Origin: an uncultured Bacilli bacterium
GTDB lineage: Bacteria; Bacillota_I; Bacilli_A; RF39; UBA660
DNA length: 64,000 bases
Assembly (NCBI GenBank): GCA_934091055.1
Contig: CAKOKN010000001.1
Span: forward strand, 156,731-220,730
Direction: 5' to 3'
Shown here piece by piece: positions 32,610 to 41,568 of this stretch (positions are counted from its first letter, which is position 1; each line of letters opens with the position of its first letter). Both the position numbers and the translations under genes were made by a program. Below the pieces are notes generated by a model. It searched no databases and was not told the origin of the DNA. It was given only the letters and a program-made list of their open reading frames with translations.

Positions 32610-34709
32610 TTATTCGTTATTTGGGTATAATTCGAAGTATTTATTTACTGCGTTTGCAGATATTCTTCTTGTGACTGCTGACTGTGAGGAATCTGGTAGA
32701 CTGATATCTGGAGATACTACAACAATACTCATTTTAGGATTATCACTTGGAGAGTAACCAACAAATGATGAGGTTATTGTCTCAGTATCTACTTTACCAT
32801 CGTTATTGGTATCAATGAAACTTTGACTGGTTCCTGTTTTACCTGCAGAGTATGTATAGTTACCCATATAGCCGTAACCTAGTCCTTGCTGAACTACGGC
32901 ATTAAAGCCTTCTTTTACTCTGTTTATATATTTATCTTCTACTGATAGTTTTCCTAGTTCTTTAGTCTCGCCTTTATAGATTTGATCTCCTAGTTTATCT
33001 CCTTCTTTTGAAGCGCTATATACTTCTTTTAGTAGATATGGTTTTAATCTTTTACCACCATTAGCAATAGTATTTATGTACTGAGATAATTGAATTGGAG
33101 TATAAGTATCATACTGTCCTATTGAGAAGTCTAATAGATGTCCTGGTAGTTTACTTGTTCCGGAATAACCTAAGCTTTCTACAGGAAGATCTATACCTGT
33201 TTTTACACCTAATCCGAATTCAGCATACATTTCACGATATTTTCTGAAAGCATCTTCATCTAGTACTAATGATTTATTATATTCATATTTTCCTTTGCCG
33301 ACATTTATTGCTATTTTATATTGGTAGACATTAGATGAATATTGTAGGGCATAGATATCATTTATATAGCCCATAGTTCTCCAGGAACATTTTTCTGGAG
33401 TATCTTTTATTTTGATACATTCATCTAGTTGTTTACTTCCTATATCGATTGCGCCATATTTATAACCTACCATCATTGAGGCTCCTTTTACTACAGATCC
33501 GGGAGTTACTGGTAGTGTTGTTATACCAGGAGTATAGTCGACGATAGTTCGTTCACCATCTTTATCTACTACTTGTTTTCCACTCATAGCGAGTATTTCA
33601 CCAGTATTAGGATCTGCTATTATAGCAAATGATCTATTATAGTATTTAGTACCGGCTTCATATTTGGCATTTAATACTTCTTCAGATAACATTTCTTCAA
33701 GATACTTTTGAAGATTAATATCGATTGTTAAAACAATATCGTCTCCTCTTACGCCTTCGCTTACTAATTCATAACTGTTATCTGATAGAAGTCTATACTT
33801 AGCTTTAGTTCCTTTTAGATAGTCTTCATATTGGTATTCTAAGTAAGATATACCTACTCTATCGTCTAGAGAATAACCTTTATCTAGATATTCTTTAGAT
33901 AGTTCTTCTGGTATACCTTGAGTATTTGAAGATACACTACCTAGTATTGACTTAAATACTTCACCGTAAGGATATATTCTCTCCCAATCTAGTTTTGTAT
34001 TAAAACCACTTAAATTATCAATATTTTCACTAATATAAGCATACTCTTCTTCAGTTACATCACTATTTTTAATTATCTTTTCAGCATAAGAGTAACCTTT
34101 ATTCATTAAGTAGTAGATATATGCAGCTTTCTTATCTAGTTCATTATACTCTGCGATTTCTTCATCTAGTCTTTCATATATTAGATCTTTTATATTTTGA
34201 TCATCTAATTTTCTTTTACTATATAGATCCCATTCTTCATCAGTTATTTTCTTTTTACATTCATCATAATTACTTTTATAATAAAATGTTTTTAGTTTTT
34301 CATCATTTACTTTTGAGTAATCAACATCAATATTTTTAGCTACTGTATAAGCTAATTCTATTTCTTTTTTAGCAGTAATACCTTTTTGTTTCTTATAATA
34401 TATTGTTTTAATAGCTTCATTATCTACGAGTAGATTATAATTACGATCATATATTCTTCCTCTTGGAGCACTAGTACTTTCTATAGTCTTTTCTGTAGAC
34501 ATAGCTAATTTTTCTTCGTATACATCCTTCTCTAACACCTGGAGATAAAAAAGTCTTCCTATAATTACAAGAAAGAATACTATTATTAAAAAGATTATTA
34601 CATTAAATCTTTTTTCCATAATTTCTTTTAGGTACTTATTACTACTTTTTCTTTTTTTATTTAATGGTCTATTATTTTTTTTGATTTCTAGTTTGTTTCT
34701 TTTTTTCAT
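32610..34709 (-). CDS. class B penicillin-binding protein (PBP2-like transpeptidase)
   Basis: A peptidoglycan transpeptidase of about 699 residues. A basic cytoplasmic start and one membrane helix (about 35-57) are followed by the dimerization domain (APRGRIYDRN at about 81-90) and the transpeptidase domain. Catalytic motifs, numbered from the chosen start: S405-VV-K408, S458-S459-N460 and K624-TG. FSIGQYDTYTPIQLSQY is typical of elongation-type PBP2/PBP2b. The ATG at 34709 is chosen because GGAGG lies 11 bases ahead; the ATG at 34727 overlaps it. The SEDS partner is not in the window. Confidence 0.94.
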   Translation of the reverse strand: MKKRNKLEIKKNNRPLNKKRKSSNKYLKEIMEKRFNVIIFLIIVFFLVIIGRLFYLQVLEKDVYEEKLAMSTEKTIESTSAPRGRIYDRNYNLLVDNEAIKTIYYKKQKGITAKKEIELAYTVAKNIDVDYSKVNDEKLKTFYYKSNYDECKKKITDEEWDLYSKRKLDDQNIKDLIYERLDEEIAEYNELDKKAAYIYYLMNKGYSYAEKIIKNSDVTEEEYAYISENIDNLSGFNTKLDWERIYPYGEVFKSILGSVSSNTQGIPEELSKEYLDKGYSLDDRVGISYLEYQYEDYLKGTKAKYRLLSDNSYELVSEGVRGDDIVLTIDINLQKYLEEMLSEEVLNAKYEAGTKYYNRSFAIIADPNTGEILAMSGKQVVDKDGERTIVDYTPGITTLPVTPGSVVKGASMMVGYKYGAIDIGSKQLDECIKIKDTPEKCSWRTMGYINDIYALQYSSNVYQYKIAINVGKGKYEYNKSLVLDEDAFRKYREMYAEFGLGVKTGIDLPVESLGYSGTSKLPGHLLDFSIGQYDTYTPIQLSQYINTIANGGKRLKPYLLKEVYSASKEGDKLGDQIYKGETKELGKLSVEDKYINRVKEGFNAVVQQGLGYGYMGNYTYSAGKTGTSQSFIDTNNDGKVDTETITSSFVGYSPSDNPKMSIVVVSPDISLPDSSQSAVTRRISANAVNKYFELYPNNE

Positions 34710-34781
34710 TCTTAAAAGTACCTCCATTAATTATTATAACATAAAATGGATAAATATACATATACTTAAATGGAGGAATTT

Positions 34782-35060
34782 ATGAATATTTATTTAATTA
34801 GAGAGTATGTTAATAGACTTAGGAAGGAAGATGTTAATAATTATGCTTTAAAACAGAATATAGTACTTGATAATAGTGAAATTGATTTTATATATAGTTA
34901 TATTAAAAATAATTATAGAAAGATATTAAGTAGAGATATTTCTTTATCTTTAGAAGAAGTTAAACCTAAACTTAAGGATAGTACTTATAATAAATTAGTT
35001 ATTTTAATTTATAATAATAGAGATAAAATTAATAGTTTTATAAACAAAATAAGAGATTAA
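34782..35060 (+). CDS. DUF2624-like protein (YqfT relative)
   Basis: A 92-residue helical protein on the plus strand. The pattern (helix, NYALKQNIVLDNSEIDFIYSYIKNNYRKIL, then a C-terminal helix ending FINKIRD) resembles DUF2624, and in Bacillus the DUF2624 gene yqfT is next to nfo, the convergent neighbour here. The ATG at 34782 has GGAGGAATTT ahead, better than the ATG at 34770. Its last codons overlap those of nfo in a palindromic terminator. Function unknown. Confidence 0.6.
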   Translation: MNIYLIREYVNRLRKEDVNNYALKQNIVLDNSEIDFIYSYIKNNYRKILSRDISLSLEEVKPKLKDSTYNKLVILIYNNRDKINSFINKIRD

Positions 35061-35079
35061 CCTTCTCTTATTTTGTTTA
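35041..35079. terminator. bidirectional terminator shared by two convergent genes
   Basis: A 16-bp stem (TAAACAAAATAAGAGA / TCTCTTATTTTGTTTA) with a 7-base loop covers the ends of both genes. Both proteins therefore end in the same residues (INKIR). Confidence 0.85.
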
Positions 35080-35956
35080 TTAGATTACTATCAAATTCTT
35101 TATTTCTAATCATTTCTATTTCACACTTATATGGAGGATATATTTTTTCTTTACTATTATCATTCTTAGTAACATATGGTGTTTCTAGTATTTTTGGTAC
35201 TTTAGCTAATCTTTCTTGATAAATTATTTTTATTAGATTTTCGAAACCTATAGTACCAAAGCCTATATTTTCGTGTCTATCTTTATGACTATTTATTTCA
35301 TTTTTACTATCATTTATATGAATACAGCCTATTTTGTTAATACCAATAATTTTGTCAAATGTATCTAGTAATTTATCAAAATTACTTACATCATAACCTG
35401 CATCATTTAAGTGACAAGTATCTAGACAAACTCCTATTTTATCTTGATATTTAACTCTATCAATAATGGCTTTTAATTCTTCGAATGATCTACCCATTTC
35501 ATTACCTTTACCTGCCATTGTCTCTAAGAGAATGGTTACATTATAATCGTTATCTAGTATTAAGTTTAAGCCTTTACTGATATTGTCTATGGCCTCTTCT
35601 CTAGAACAGTTAACTGCTGATCCTGGATGTAATACTAAGTATTTAACTCCTAGTGTGTTACATCTTTCCACTTCATTAGTAAGGAAAGATACTGAAAAAT
35701 CAAAGTTATTAAAGTTAGCTAGATTTACTATATAAGGGGCGTGTACTATTACTTTTTCTAGATCTATATTGTTTTCTTTCATTAATTTATAAGCCTCTAT
35801 AGTTAGATTATCATCTATTACTCCTCTAGTGGTGTTTTGAGGAGCTCCTGTATAAAACATAAATGTGTTAGCATTATAACTTAATGCTTCTTTAACACTA
35901 CCTAATAGTTGGGTATTATTTTTATATGATACGTGACTTCCTATAATTAAATTCAT
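35057..35956 (-). CDS. nfo: endonuclease IV (AP endonuclease)
   Basis: A 299-residue TIM-barrel enzyme that cleaves DNA 5' to abasic sites in base-excision repair. The three-zinc site is represented by VHAPYIVN, VLHPGS, LLETMAGKGNEMG, CLDTCHLNDAGYD and HINDSKNEINSHKDRHENIG. Length fits the family. AGAGGTAG precedes the ATG. It is convergent with the DUF2624-like gene and ends in their common terminator. Confidence 0.97.
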   Translation of the reverse strand: MNLIIGSHVSYKNNTQLLGSVKEALSYNANTFMFYTGAPQNTTRGVIDDNLTIEAYKLMKENNIDLEKVIVHAPYIVNLANFNNFDFSVSFLTNEVERCNTLGVKYLVLHPGSAVNCSREEAIDNISKGLNLILDNDYNVTILLETMAGKGNEMGRSFEELKAIIDRVKYQDKIGVCLDTCHLNDAGYDVSNFDKLLDTFDKIIGINKIGCIHINDSKNEINSHKDRHENIGFGTIGFENLIKIIYQERLAKVPKILETPYVTKNDNSKEKIYPPYKCEIEMIRNKEFDSNLINKIREG

Positions 35957-36000
35957 ACTATCTACCTCTTTCTATATCATTATACTATATTTTGAATAAA

Positions 36001-36036
36001 AGAAAAAGAACTAAATAATATTTTTATAGTTCTTTA
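36001..36036 (-). terminator. intrinsic terminator downstream of two-hairpin element e
   Basis: On the minus strand AAAGAACTA pairs with TAGTTCTTT and is followed by TTTCTTTT. It lies downstream of element e and before the nfo promoter region. Confidence 0.65.
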
Positions 36037-36042
36037 TTCTCT

Positions 36043-36096
36043 CAGTTAAAGCCTTAGGTCTTTAACTGTTTCACAAAGCCTATAGTCTTTGTGAAA
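36043..36096 (-). repeat. two-hairpin element, copy e
   Basis: Read on the minus strand: hairpin 1 TTTCACAAAG/CTTTGTGAAA with loop ACTATAGG, hairpin 2 CAGTTAAAG/CTTTAACTG with loop ACCTAAGG. Both stems are perfect. It lies between two terminators downstream of the pilin gene. Confidence 0.88.
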
Positions 36097-36120
36097 ATAT
36101 TTATTTATTGTTTATACAAT

Positions 36121-36153
36121 AGAAAAGAGAAGTCTTATATAATGAACTTCTCT
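36121..36153 (-). terminator. intrinsic terminator of the pilin gene
   Basis: On the minus strand AGAGAAGT pairs with ACTTCTCT and is followed by TTTTCT, 14 bases after the pilin stop codon. Confidence 0.65.
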
Positions 36154-36166
36154 GTTATCATTTATG

Positions 36167-36700
36167 TTATTGGCAACCAGAACCTTTTACTGTCATTTTT
36201 TGTTTTTCTTTACCTTGTTCGTCTTTATCTGTACTATAAGTAATACCCATAGCTGTTATCTCATTACTTGAGGTCGCAAAGAATGTACTGCTATCATCTG
36301 CTGTTAAAGTTATACATATCTTGCCATTATTTAATCCTATTGTTCCATTAACACCTTTAGGGTTTGTAAGTCCTGCAGCTTTCAAATAAGTATCTCCTAT
36401 ATTCACTGCTGTCCCTGCAGGGTTAGCTGTTAAATCAGGTAATGATCCTCCTATCGATGTAATAAAACTGTTGTACTCTGTAGTTTCATTGCCTGTAACT
36501 GCTGATCCTAAATTTGCTAATTCATATTGCTTAGTAAACCATTCTGTTACTGTTGCTGTAGCGTTTACAAGGGAACTTGCCTTAGCCTTATTTATTGAAC
36601 TAATTACTGATGGTATAGTTACTACTACTACTATTGCTAGTATTACTATAACTGCTAATAGTTCTATTAAAGTAAATCCTTTTCTATTTAATTTTTTCAT
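36167..36700 (-). CDS. type IV pilin-like prepilin
   Basis: A 177-residue prepilin. A short basic leader ends at Gly in RKGFTLIELLAVIVILAIV, the class III prepilin-peptidase site with Phe+1 and Glu+5, followed by a 20-residue hydrophobic helix. The globular part (about 30-177) is Thr/Asn/Ser-rich and ends in GSGC-Q, with a second Cys in KICITL, so a C-terminal disulfide loop is possible. The ATG at 36700 follows AGGAGG; an earlier in-frame ATG lacks a site. No pilus assembly genes, prepilin peptidase or competence genes are in the window, so its assembly system must be elsewhere. Confidence 0.9.
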   Translation of the reverse strand: MKKLNRKGFTLIELLAVIVILAIVVVVTIPSVISSINKAKASSLVNATATVTEWFTKQYELANLGSAVTGNETTEYNSFITSIGGSLPDLTANPAGTAVNIGDTYLKAAGLTNPKGVNGTIGLNNGKICITLTADDSSTFFATSSNEITAMGITYSTDKDEQGKEKQKMTVKGSGCQ

Positions 36701-36748
36701 TTTTTCCTCCTCTATCTTATACAATATATATTATCATAAAATAGAGTA

Positions 36749-37303
36749 TTAGTCAATTACTTTCCTATAAATATAGACAAATTTATCACTATACTTTTTA
36801 CTTTTAATTAGTTTTAAGTTATGATAATTATCGTTTAATTTGTCAAAACTAAACTCTAATACTAATAGACCTTCATTAGATAATAAATCTAGATTATCTA
36901 TTAGAGTTATTACTTCATCCATTACTTTCATCTTATAGGGAGCATCTACTAGTATTATATTGAATTTAGTATTAGTACTATTTAGATATTTTAATGCTGA
37001 TCTATAGTCTTTATTTAGGACAGTACTTTTATCTTTTATATTTAGATTATTTATATTTTTATTTAGATATTTTAATATTTCTTTATTGTTATCAACGAAA
37101 TAACAATGGTCTGCCTCTTGTGATAGAGCTTCTATTCCTAGACTTCCTGTACCACAGAATAGATCTAATACTATGGAGTTTGGAATATCTTCTTGAATTG
37201 AGGCAAACATAGATTCTTTTACTCTATCCATAGTAGGTCTTGTTGTTTCTACATTATATCCTTCTAATTTTTTACCTTTTAAAAGGCCACTTATTACTCT
37301 CAT
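36749..37303 (-). CDS. rsmD: 16S rRNA (guanine(966)-N2)-methyltransferase RsmD
   Basis: A 184-residue SAM-dependent methyltransferase acting on the 30S head. [26 protein letters not shown] and the SAM loop LDLFCGTGSLGIEAL (46-60) are typical. The catalytic DPPY motif reads DAPY (120-123), a mild change. The ATG at 37303 is taken instead of the TTG at 37312. It overlaps the stop of the YlbF-family gene by four bases; ylbF-rsmD proximity is also found in Bacillus. Confidence 0.93.
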   Translation of the reverse strand: MRVISGLLKGKKLEGYNVETTRPTMDRVKESMFASIQEDIPNSIVLDLFCGTGSLGIEALSQEADHCYFVDNNKEILKYLNKNINNLNIKDKSTVLNKDYRSALKYLNSTNTKFNIILVDAPYKMKVMDEVITLIDNLDLLSNEGLLVLEFSFDKLNDNYHNLKLIKSKKYSDKFVYIYRKVID

Positions 37304-37596
37304 TTTATACAACCCCTTATATCTGTATACTTTTTAAATCTTTTATTTATTTCCATAATATAATAGAATAATTCATTATAGTATTCCATATATGAAGTAT
37401 ATTCTTTGTATTTATATATTTCTTTCTTTAAAGAGAGTTTTTCATAATCATCACTACTATTATTATACTTTTTAATAAGTTCTAATAGTTTGTTATTTTG
37501 AATAACTTGAAGTTTATATTTATCTAAGTTTTTTATTAGAGAACTTTCTTCGAGTGTTTTAATTAGATTTTTAGTTTCTTTTATTACATTATCCAT
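37300..37596 (-). CDS. ylbF: YlbF-family regulator
   Basis: A 98-residue all-helical protein whose layout ([59 protein letters not shown]) fits the YlbF/YmcA family. In B. subtilis these proteins form a complex with YaaT that acts on RNase Y processing, competence and sporulation. In Bacillus ylbF also lies close to the rsmD gene ylbH. It overlaps smpB upstream by eight bases and rsmD downstream. The gene symbol is given on family pattern plus neighbourhood. Confidence 0.72.
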   Translation of the reverse strand: MDNVIKETKNLIKTLEESSLIKNLDKYKLQVIQNNKLLELIKKYNNSSDDYEKLSLKKEIYKYKEYTSYMEYYNELFYYIMEINKRFKKYTDIRGCIK

Positions 37597-38029
37597 TATA
37601 TTTCATATATCTTTCTTGTTCTCTTTTTATATCTCTCTCTTTAATTGTTTCTTTTTTGTTATAGTTCTTCTTACCTTTAGCTACTCCTATTTGGATCTTT
37701 GCTCTACCTTTACTGAAATATATTTTAAGTGGTACGATAGTATAGCCTTCTATTTCTAGTTTATCTCTTAATTTTAGTATTTCTTTTTTATGTAGTAATA
37801 GTTTTCTTGTTCTAGTCTCTTCGTGATTAAATCTATTACCTTCTTCATATAATGAGATATGGGTATTTATTAGATAGGCTTCTTGATTTCTTATTATTAC
37901 ATAACTATCTTTTATATTAGCTTTACCTTTTCTTATTGATTTTATTTCAGTACCAGTTAATACTATACCTGCTTCATAAGTATCTTCTATTTCATAATCA
38001 TATCTTGCTTTTCTATTTAATATTTCCAT
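37589..38029 (-). CDS. smpB: SsrA-binding protein SmpB
   Basis: A 146-residue partner of tmRNA in trans-translation. [42 protein letters not shown] is the diagnostic N-terminus; the C-terminal basic tail ([20 protein letters not shown]) enters the decoding centre. ATG 38029 follows AAAGGTGATTACT; the GTG at 38038 overlaps that site. With secG and rnr further upstream this keeps the common secG-rnr-smpB order, interrupted here by a second RNase R gene and a CapA-like gene. No tmRNA gene is visible in the window. Confidence 0.96.
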   Translation of the reverse strand: MEILNRKARYDYEIEDTYEAGIVLTGTEIKSIRKGKANIKDSYVIIRNQEAYLINTHISLYEEGNRFNHEETRTRKLLLHKKEILKLRDKLEIEGYTIVPLKIYFSKGRAKIQIGVAKGKKNYNKKETIKERDIKREQERYMKYNG

Positions 38030-38102
38030 AGTAATCACCTTTTCTTTTAATTTATTATATCTTAAATTTATTATTTTAACAATAACAAAGACTAAAAATA
38101 TT

Positions 38103-38157
38103 AAAAAGAAAGACCTTAGGCTTTCTTTTTCCTAGGGAAGACCTTAGGCTTCCCAGG
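38103..38157 (+). repeat. two-hairpin element, copy f
   Basis: Hairpin 1: AAAAAGAAAG/CTTTCTTTTT, loop ACCTTAGG. Hairpin 2: CCTAGGGAAG/CTTCCCAGG with one bulged A, loop ACCTTAGG. It starts two bases from the stop codon of the CapA-like gene (minus strand). Confidence 0.88.
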
Positions 38158-38159
38158 GT

Positions 38160-39359
38160 TTAACTACTTAAACTATTTATTTTAATAGTATCATCTATAC
38201 TCTTTACTATACTAGAATACTTATTATATACTCTTTCATAATCATTTAAATAAGTTTTAATATCAGGATTAGAAAATGGTATTACTTTATAACTATTACT
38301 ACTATTAGTAGTAAATATTAATTCATTATTTAAATCACTTAAACTTATATTATTATTACTATCTTTATTTATAGTAACAGTACTTAATAAACCTACTCTA
38401 GTATTATAGTCCTCTACAGTATCTTGAGCTGATACAAAGTTACCAAGTGAATATATTACTAATGTATTATCTATATAAGTAATAGGTTCTATGACGTGTG
38501 GATGAGTACCTATTATTATATTAACTCCTAGTGAAGCTAAATAAGAAGCCATATCTTTTTGATATTCATTAGGAGTATATTTATATTCTATACCCCAATG
38601 AATAGCTACTATTAAAAGATCTACTTTATCTCTTACTTTTTCAATATCTTCTTTGACAGTCTTTTTATATTCTTGATACTTAGTATCAGTACTTGGATCA
38701 TTACCAGTACAAGGCCATACATTAACTAAATATTCTTTATTATTAGGTACTTTAATACCATTAGTACCATAAGTATAATTAAGCATTGTATAAGTAATAT
38801 TATTCTTTTTTAGGATATGTATTTCATCTTTCTCTTCATTACTAGAGTATGATCCTACTGCTAGAACATTATCTTTACTATTCCAATAATCTCTAGAGTT
38901 TATTATAGCTTGCTCTCCTCTATCTAGAGTATGATTAGTAGCTAAACTAACTAAGTTAAACCCAGCATCAATAGTAGCATCTCCTACTTCATAAGGAGAA
39001 TTAAAAGCTGGATAACTAGATACCCCTATAGAAGATCCTCCTAGTATTGTCTCTTGATTATAATAAGCTAAATCATAATCTTTATTTATTTCTTTTATAT
39101 ATGTATATATTGGTTTAAAGTCATAAGTATCATTAGTTTTCATTGTATTATATATTTTATCATTAATAAGATTATCTCCTACCATAAGTAGTTTTATAGA
39201 ATAATTCTCTTCTTTAGTATTATCTACACTATTACCAGAAGGTACTACTTCTTTATCAAATAATTTACTAACTATAAAAATACTTCCTATAACTAAAATA
39301 ATTATTATAAATATAAATAATATTACTTTCTTTTTATTTACTTTTCTTCTTCTTTTCAT
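38160..39359 (-). CDS. CapA-family protein (PGA_cap metallophosphatase-like), membrane-anchored
   Basis: A 399-residue protein with a basic N-terminus, one membrane helix (about 10-31) and an extracellular CapA domain. Typical segments are LLMVGDNLINDKIYNTM, SLATNHTLDRGEQAI, TMLNYTYGTNG, VAIHWGIEYKYTPNEYQ and IIGTHPHVIEPI, supplying the metal-binding Asp/Asn/His residues. Relatives take part in poly-gamma-glutamate or capsule synthesis, but no pgsBC-like genes are here, so the actual role is open. The gene ends two bases before two-hairpin element f. Confidence 0.85.
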   Translation of the reverse strand: MKRRRKVNKKKVILFIFIIIILVIGSIFIVSKLFDKEVVPSGNSVDNTKEENYSIKLLMVGDNLINDKIYNTMKTNDTYDFKPIYTYIKEINKDYDLAYYNQETILGGSSIGVSSYPAFNSPYEVGDATIDAGFNLVSLATNHTLDRGEQAIINSRDYWNSKDNVLAVGSYSSNEEKDEIHILKKNNITYTMLNYTYGTNGIKVPNNKEYLVNVWPCTGNDPSTDTKYQEYKKTVKEDIEKVRDKVDLLIVAIHWGIEYKYTPNEYQKDMASYLASLGVNIIIGTHPHVIEPITYIDNTLVIYSLGNFVSAQDTVEDYNTRVGLLSTVTINKDSNNNISLSDLNNELIFTTNSSNSYKVIPFSNPDIKTYLNDYERVYNKYSSIVKSIDDTIKINSLSS

Positions 39360-39379
39360 ATATACCTCATATCTCTACT

Positions 39380-39411
39380 GAAAGATTTTTCGTCTTTTAG
39401 TAAAATCTTTC
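39380..39411 (-). other. additional hairpin beside element g
   Basis: GAAAGATTTT and AAAATCTTTC can pair across an 11-12 base loop between the second RNase R gene and the CapA-like gene. There is no clear T tract, so its role as terminator is doubtful. Confidence 0.45.
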
Positions 39412-39428
39412 ACTACAACTATATTGTT

Positions 39429-39483
39429 TAAAAGGAAGACTTAAGGCTTCCTTTTACCTTTGAAGACCTCAAGGCTTCAAAGG
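39429..39483 (+). repeat. two-hairpin element, copy g
   Basis: Hairpin 1: TAAAAGGAAG/CTTCCTTTTA, loop ACTTAAGG. Hairpin 2: CCTTTGAAG/CTTCAAAGG, loop ACCTCAAGG. Both stems are perfect. It lies five bases after the stop codon of the second RNase R gene. Confidence 0.9.
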
Positions 39484-39488
39484 ATATA

Positions 39489-41555
39489 TTATCTTCTTTT
39501 AGTTCTTGTTTTATTTTGTTTATTATAAGTTTCTTTTATAGAATTAGTCTCTTTAAAGAATACTAATTCACCAGTCGCAGTATTTACTCTTAGTAGTTTA
39601 GCACTAAAAGAATCTCCTACTGATATTCTATCTTTTTCACTATAGATAGAACAACCTTGTTTATCTAAATGATAATAAGCTCTATTATAATATATTTTTC
39701 CATACATCATTTTTTCTTTATATAAGACTGTTATATAATTATCACTAATTGAGGATACTATAACATCAAAGTATTGTTTTTCAAATGGCTTCATATACTC
39801 AGCTTTTCTAATATCATCTAATTTTCTTTCAGCCTTTATTGATCTTAGTTCTGCACTAGTAGCCATTCTAGCTATATACGGAGTTATCTTCTCCCACTTT
39901 CTTCTTGTATAATCTACGCCTTTACTAAGAGATTCTTTTAGTATTCTTTGATTAATTGTATCTGATATTCTTCTTATTGGTGATGTACCTGTAGAATAAG
40001 CTGCAAAACCTAGAGCAAAATGTCCAACATTACAAGCAGAATACTTAGCTTTTGATTGACTCATAATAGCCATCTTGTCATAAACTACTTTTTCTTTTGC
40101 GTTTTCATAAGTCTTTTGGACTTCTTTAATATCATCCGCGGTAAACTCTTTCTTTTTACCTAGATTAATATTATAACCTTTTTTCTTTAGTAAATTTATC
40201 CATACTAGCAATCTTTCATTATTAGGGCTATCGTGAAATCTAGAGATAAATGGTAGTTTATTTTTGATAAAATAGTCTGTTAGACAAATATTATGAAGTA
40301 ACATTAAGAATTCAATTAGTTCTTCAGCTTTTCCTTGATGTCTTTCTTTTATATCAATAATGTTATTGTTTTCAAAAAGAAATTTTACTTCATCACTACT
40401 AAACTCTAGAAAGCCTTCTTTTAACATTTTATTTTTTACCTTCATTGCTGAAGTATATAAGTTATCTATCATTGGTAGGTATTCTTGATAACCCTCTGGA
40501 ACATTATTTTCTTCAAGATATTTATTTACTTCTTCATAAGTCATTCTCTTTCTATTATTGATAACAGCTTCATTTATTTTATAATTTAATACTTTACCTG
40601 AATTATCTATTTTTATACTCATAGATACAGAGTAACGATCTTCTCCTGGAACTAGAGAACAGATACCATTAGATAATTTTTCTGCCATCATTGGATTAGC
40701 ACAACCTGGAAAATAGACAGATATACTTCTTTTTAAAGTTTCATCCCAAATGGCACTATTTTCTTTGATATATCTATTAGGATCTGCAATTTGAACATAG
40801 ATGGTATTATTATGGTAAGATACTGCATCATCAAAGTCCTTAGTGTCTTCGCCATCAATAGTTATAGAGGGAATTCCTCTTTGATCTTTTAGGCCTTTTC
40901 TTTTTTCTAGTGATACTTCTTCTTCATCTAGTGAAGATGATATTTCTTTTAGTTCTTCTTGATACTTATCAGAGAAACTAGTTGGAAATCCTTGAAGAGC
41001 TAATACTTCTTTTTCTAGTACTCCTGTGTCATCTTTGTGACCTAATACTTCTTTAACGCTATTAGTCTCTCCATCTATTAGAAGTTTAGTTCCTAAGGGA
41101 TATATTTCTTTTAAGTAAATATCTAGTTTACCTTCAGATCTTGCTACATAATTTTTGCCCTCTTTTACTACTTCTGCGACAAAGTCATAATACCTTCTGT
41201 CTATTATTTTAACTACTTTAGCAGTCCCATTTTGGTTATATGCCTCTACTAAAACGGTATCATTATTAGATAATTTCTTCTTATCTTTATAGACAACATC
41301 TAGTTCTTTATTGTCTTCTAATACAACAATAGCTCCTTTCCTAGATGTTATTTTAATTGTGCCTTTCTTCAGACTAGTATTAGAAAGAAGAGTATATTTA
41401 TCTTGATTATTTTTATATACTATTCCTTCTTTTCCTAATAGTCTTAAAGTATTTAGTACTTCTTCTTTGTCTTCATTTAAAAGACTAGCTATTTCTTTAA
41501 CCCCTAAATTGTTATTCTTTTTGATACTTAAAAGTTCTATTATTTTGCTTTCCAT
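39489..41555 (-). CDS. RNase R-like exoribonuclease, second (divergent) copy
   Basis: A 688-residue RNase II/R family protein: N-terminal winged helix (about 1-55), cold-shock domains, RNB catalytic domain with DGEDTKDFDDA at 234-244 (the four-Asp site is intact) and PIRRISDTINQR, then a short C-terminal S1-like region without the usual GxFG core. It lies directly downstream of a complete rnr gene and clearly comes from an old duplication, since identity is only moderate. The degenerate S1 part and shorter tail may change substrate choice. It lacks the long basic C-terminal tail of classic RNase R, having only KQNKTRTKRR. Confidence 0.88.
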   Translation of the reverse strand: MESKIIELLSIKKNNNLGVKEIASLLNEDKEEVLNTLRLLGKEGIVYKNNQDKYTLLSNTSLKKGTIKITSRKGAIVVLEDNKELDVVYKDKKKLSNNDTVLVEAYNQNGTAKVVKIIDRRYYDFVAEVVKEGKNYVARSEGKLDIYLKEIYPLGTKLLIDGETNSVKEVLGHKDDTGVLEKEVLALQGFPTSFSDKYQEELKEISSSLDEEEVSLEKRKGLKDQRGIPSITIDGEDTKDFDDAVSYHNNTIYVQIADPNRYIKENSAIWDETLKRSISVYFPGCANPMMAEKLSNGICSLVPGEDRYSVSMSIKIDNSGKVLNYKINEAVINNRKRMTYEEVNKYLEENNVPEGYQEYLPMIDNLYTSAMKVKNKMLKEGFLEFSSDEVKFLFENNNIIDIKERHQGKAEELIEFLMLLHNICLTDYFIKNKLPFISRFHDSPNNERLLVWINLLKKKGYNINLGKKKEFTADDIKEVQKTYENAKEKVVYDKMAIMSQSKAKYSACNVGHFALGFAAYSTGTSPIRRISDTINQRILKESLSKGVDYTRRKWEKITPYIARMATSAELRSIKAERKLDDIRKAEYMKPFEKQYFDVIVSSISDNYITVLYKEKMMYGKIYYNRAYYHLDKQGCSIYSEKDRISVGDSFSAKLLRVNTATGELVFFKETNSIKETYNKQNKTRTKRR

Positions 41556-41568
41556 CTTTTATCCTTTC

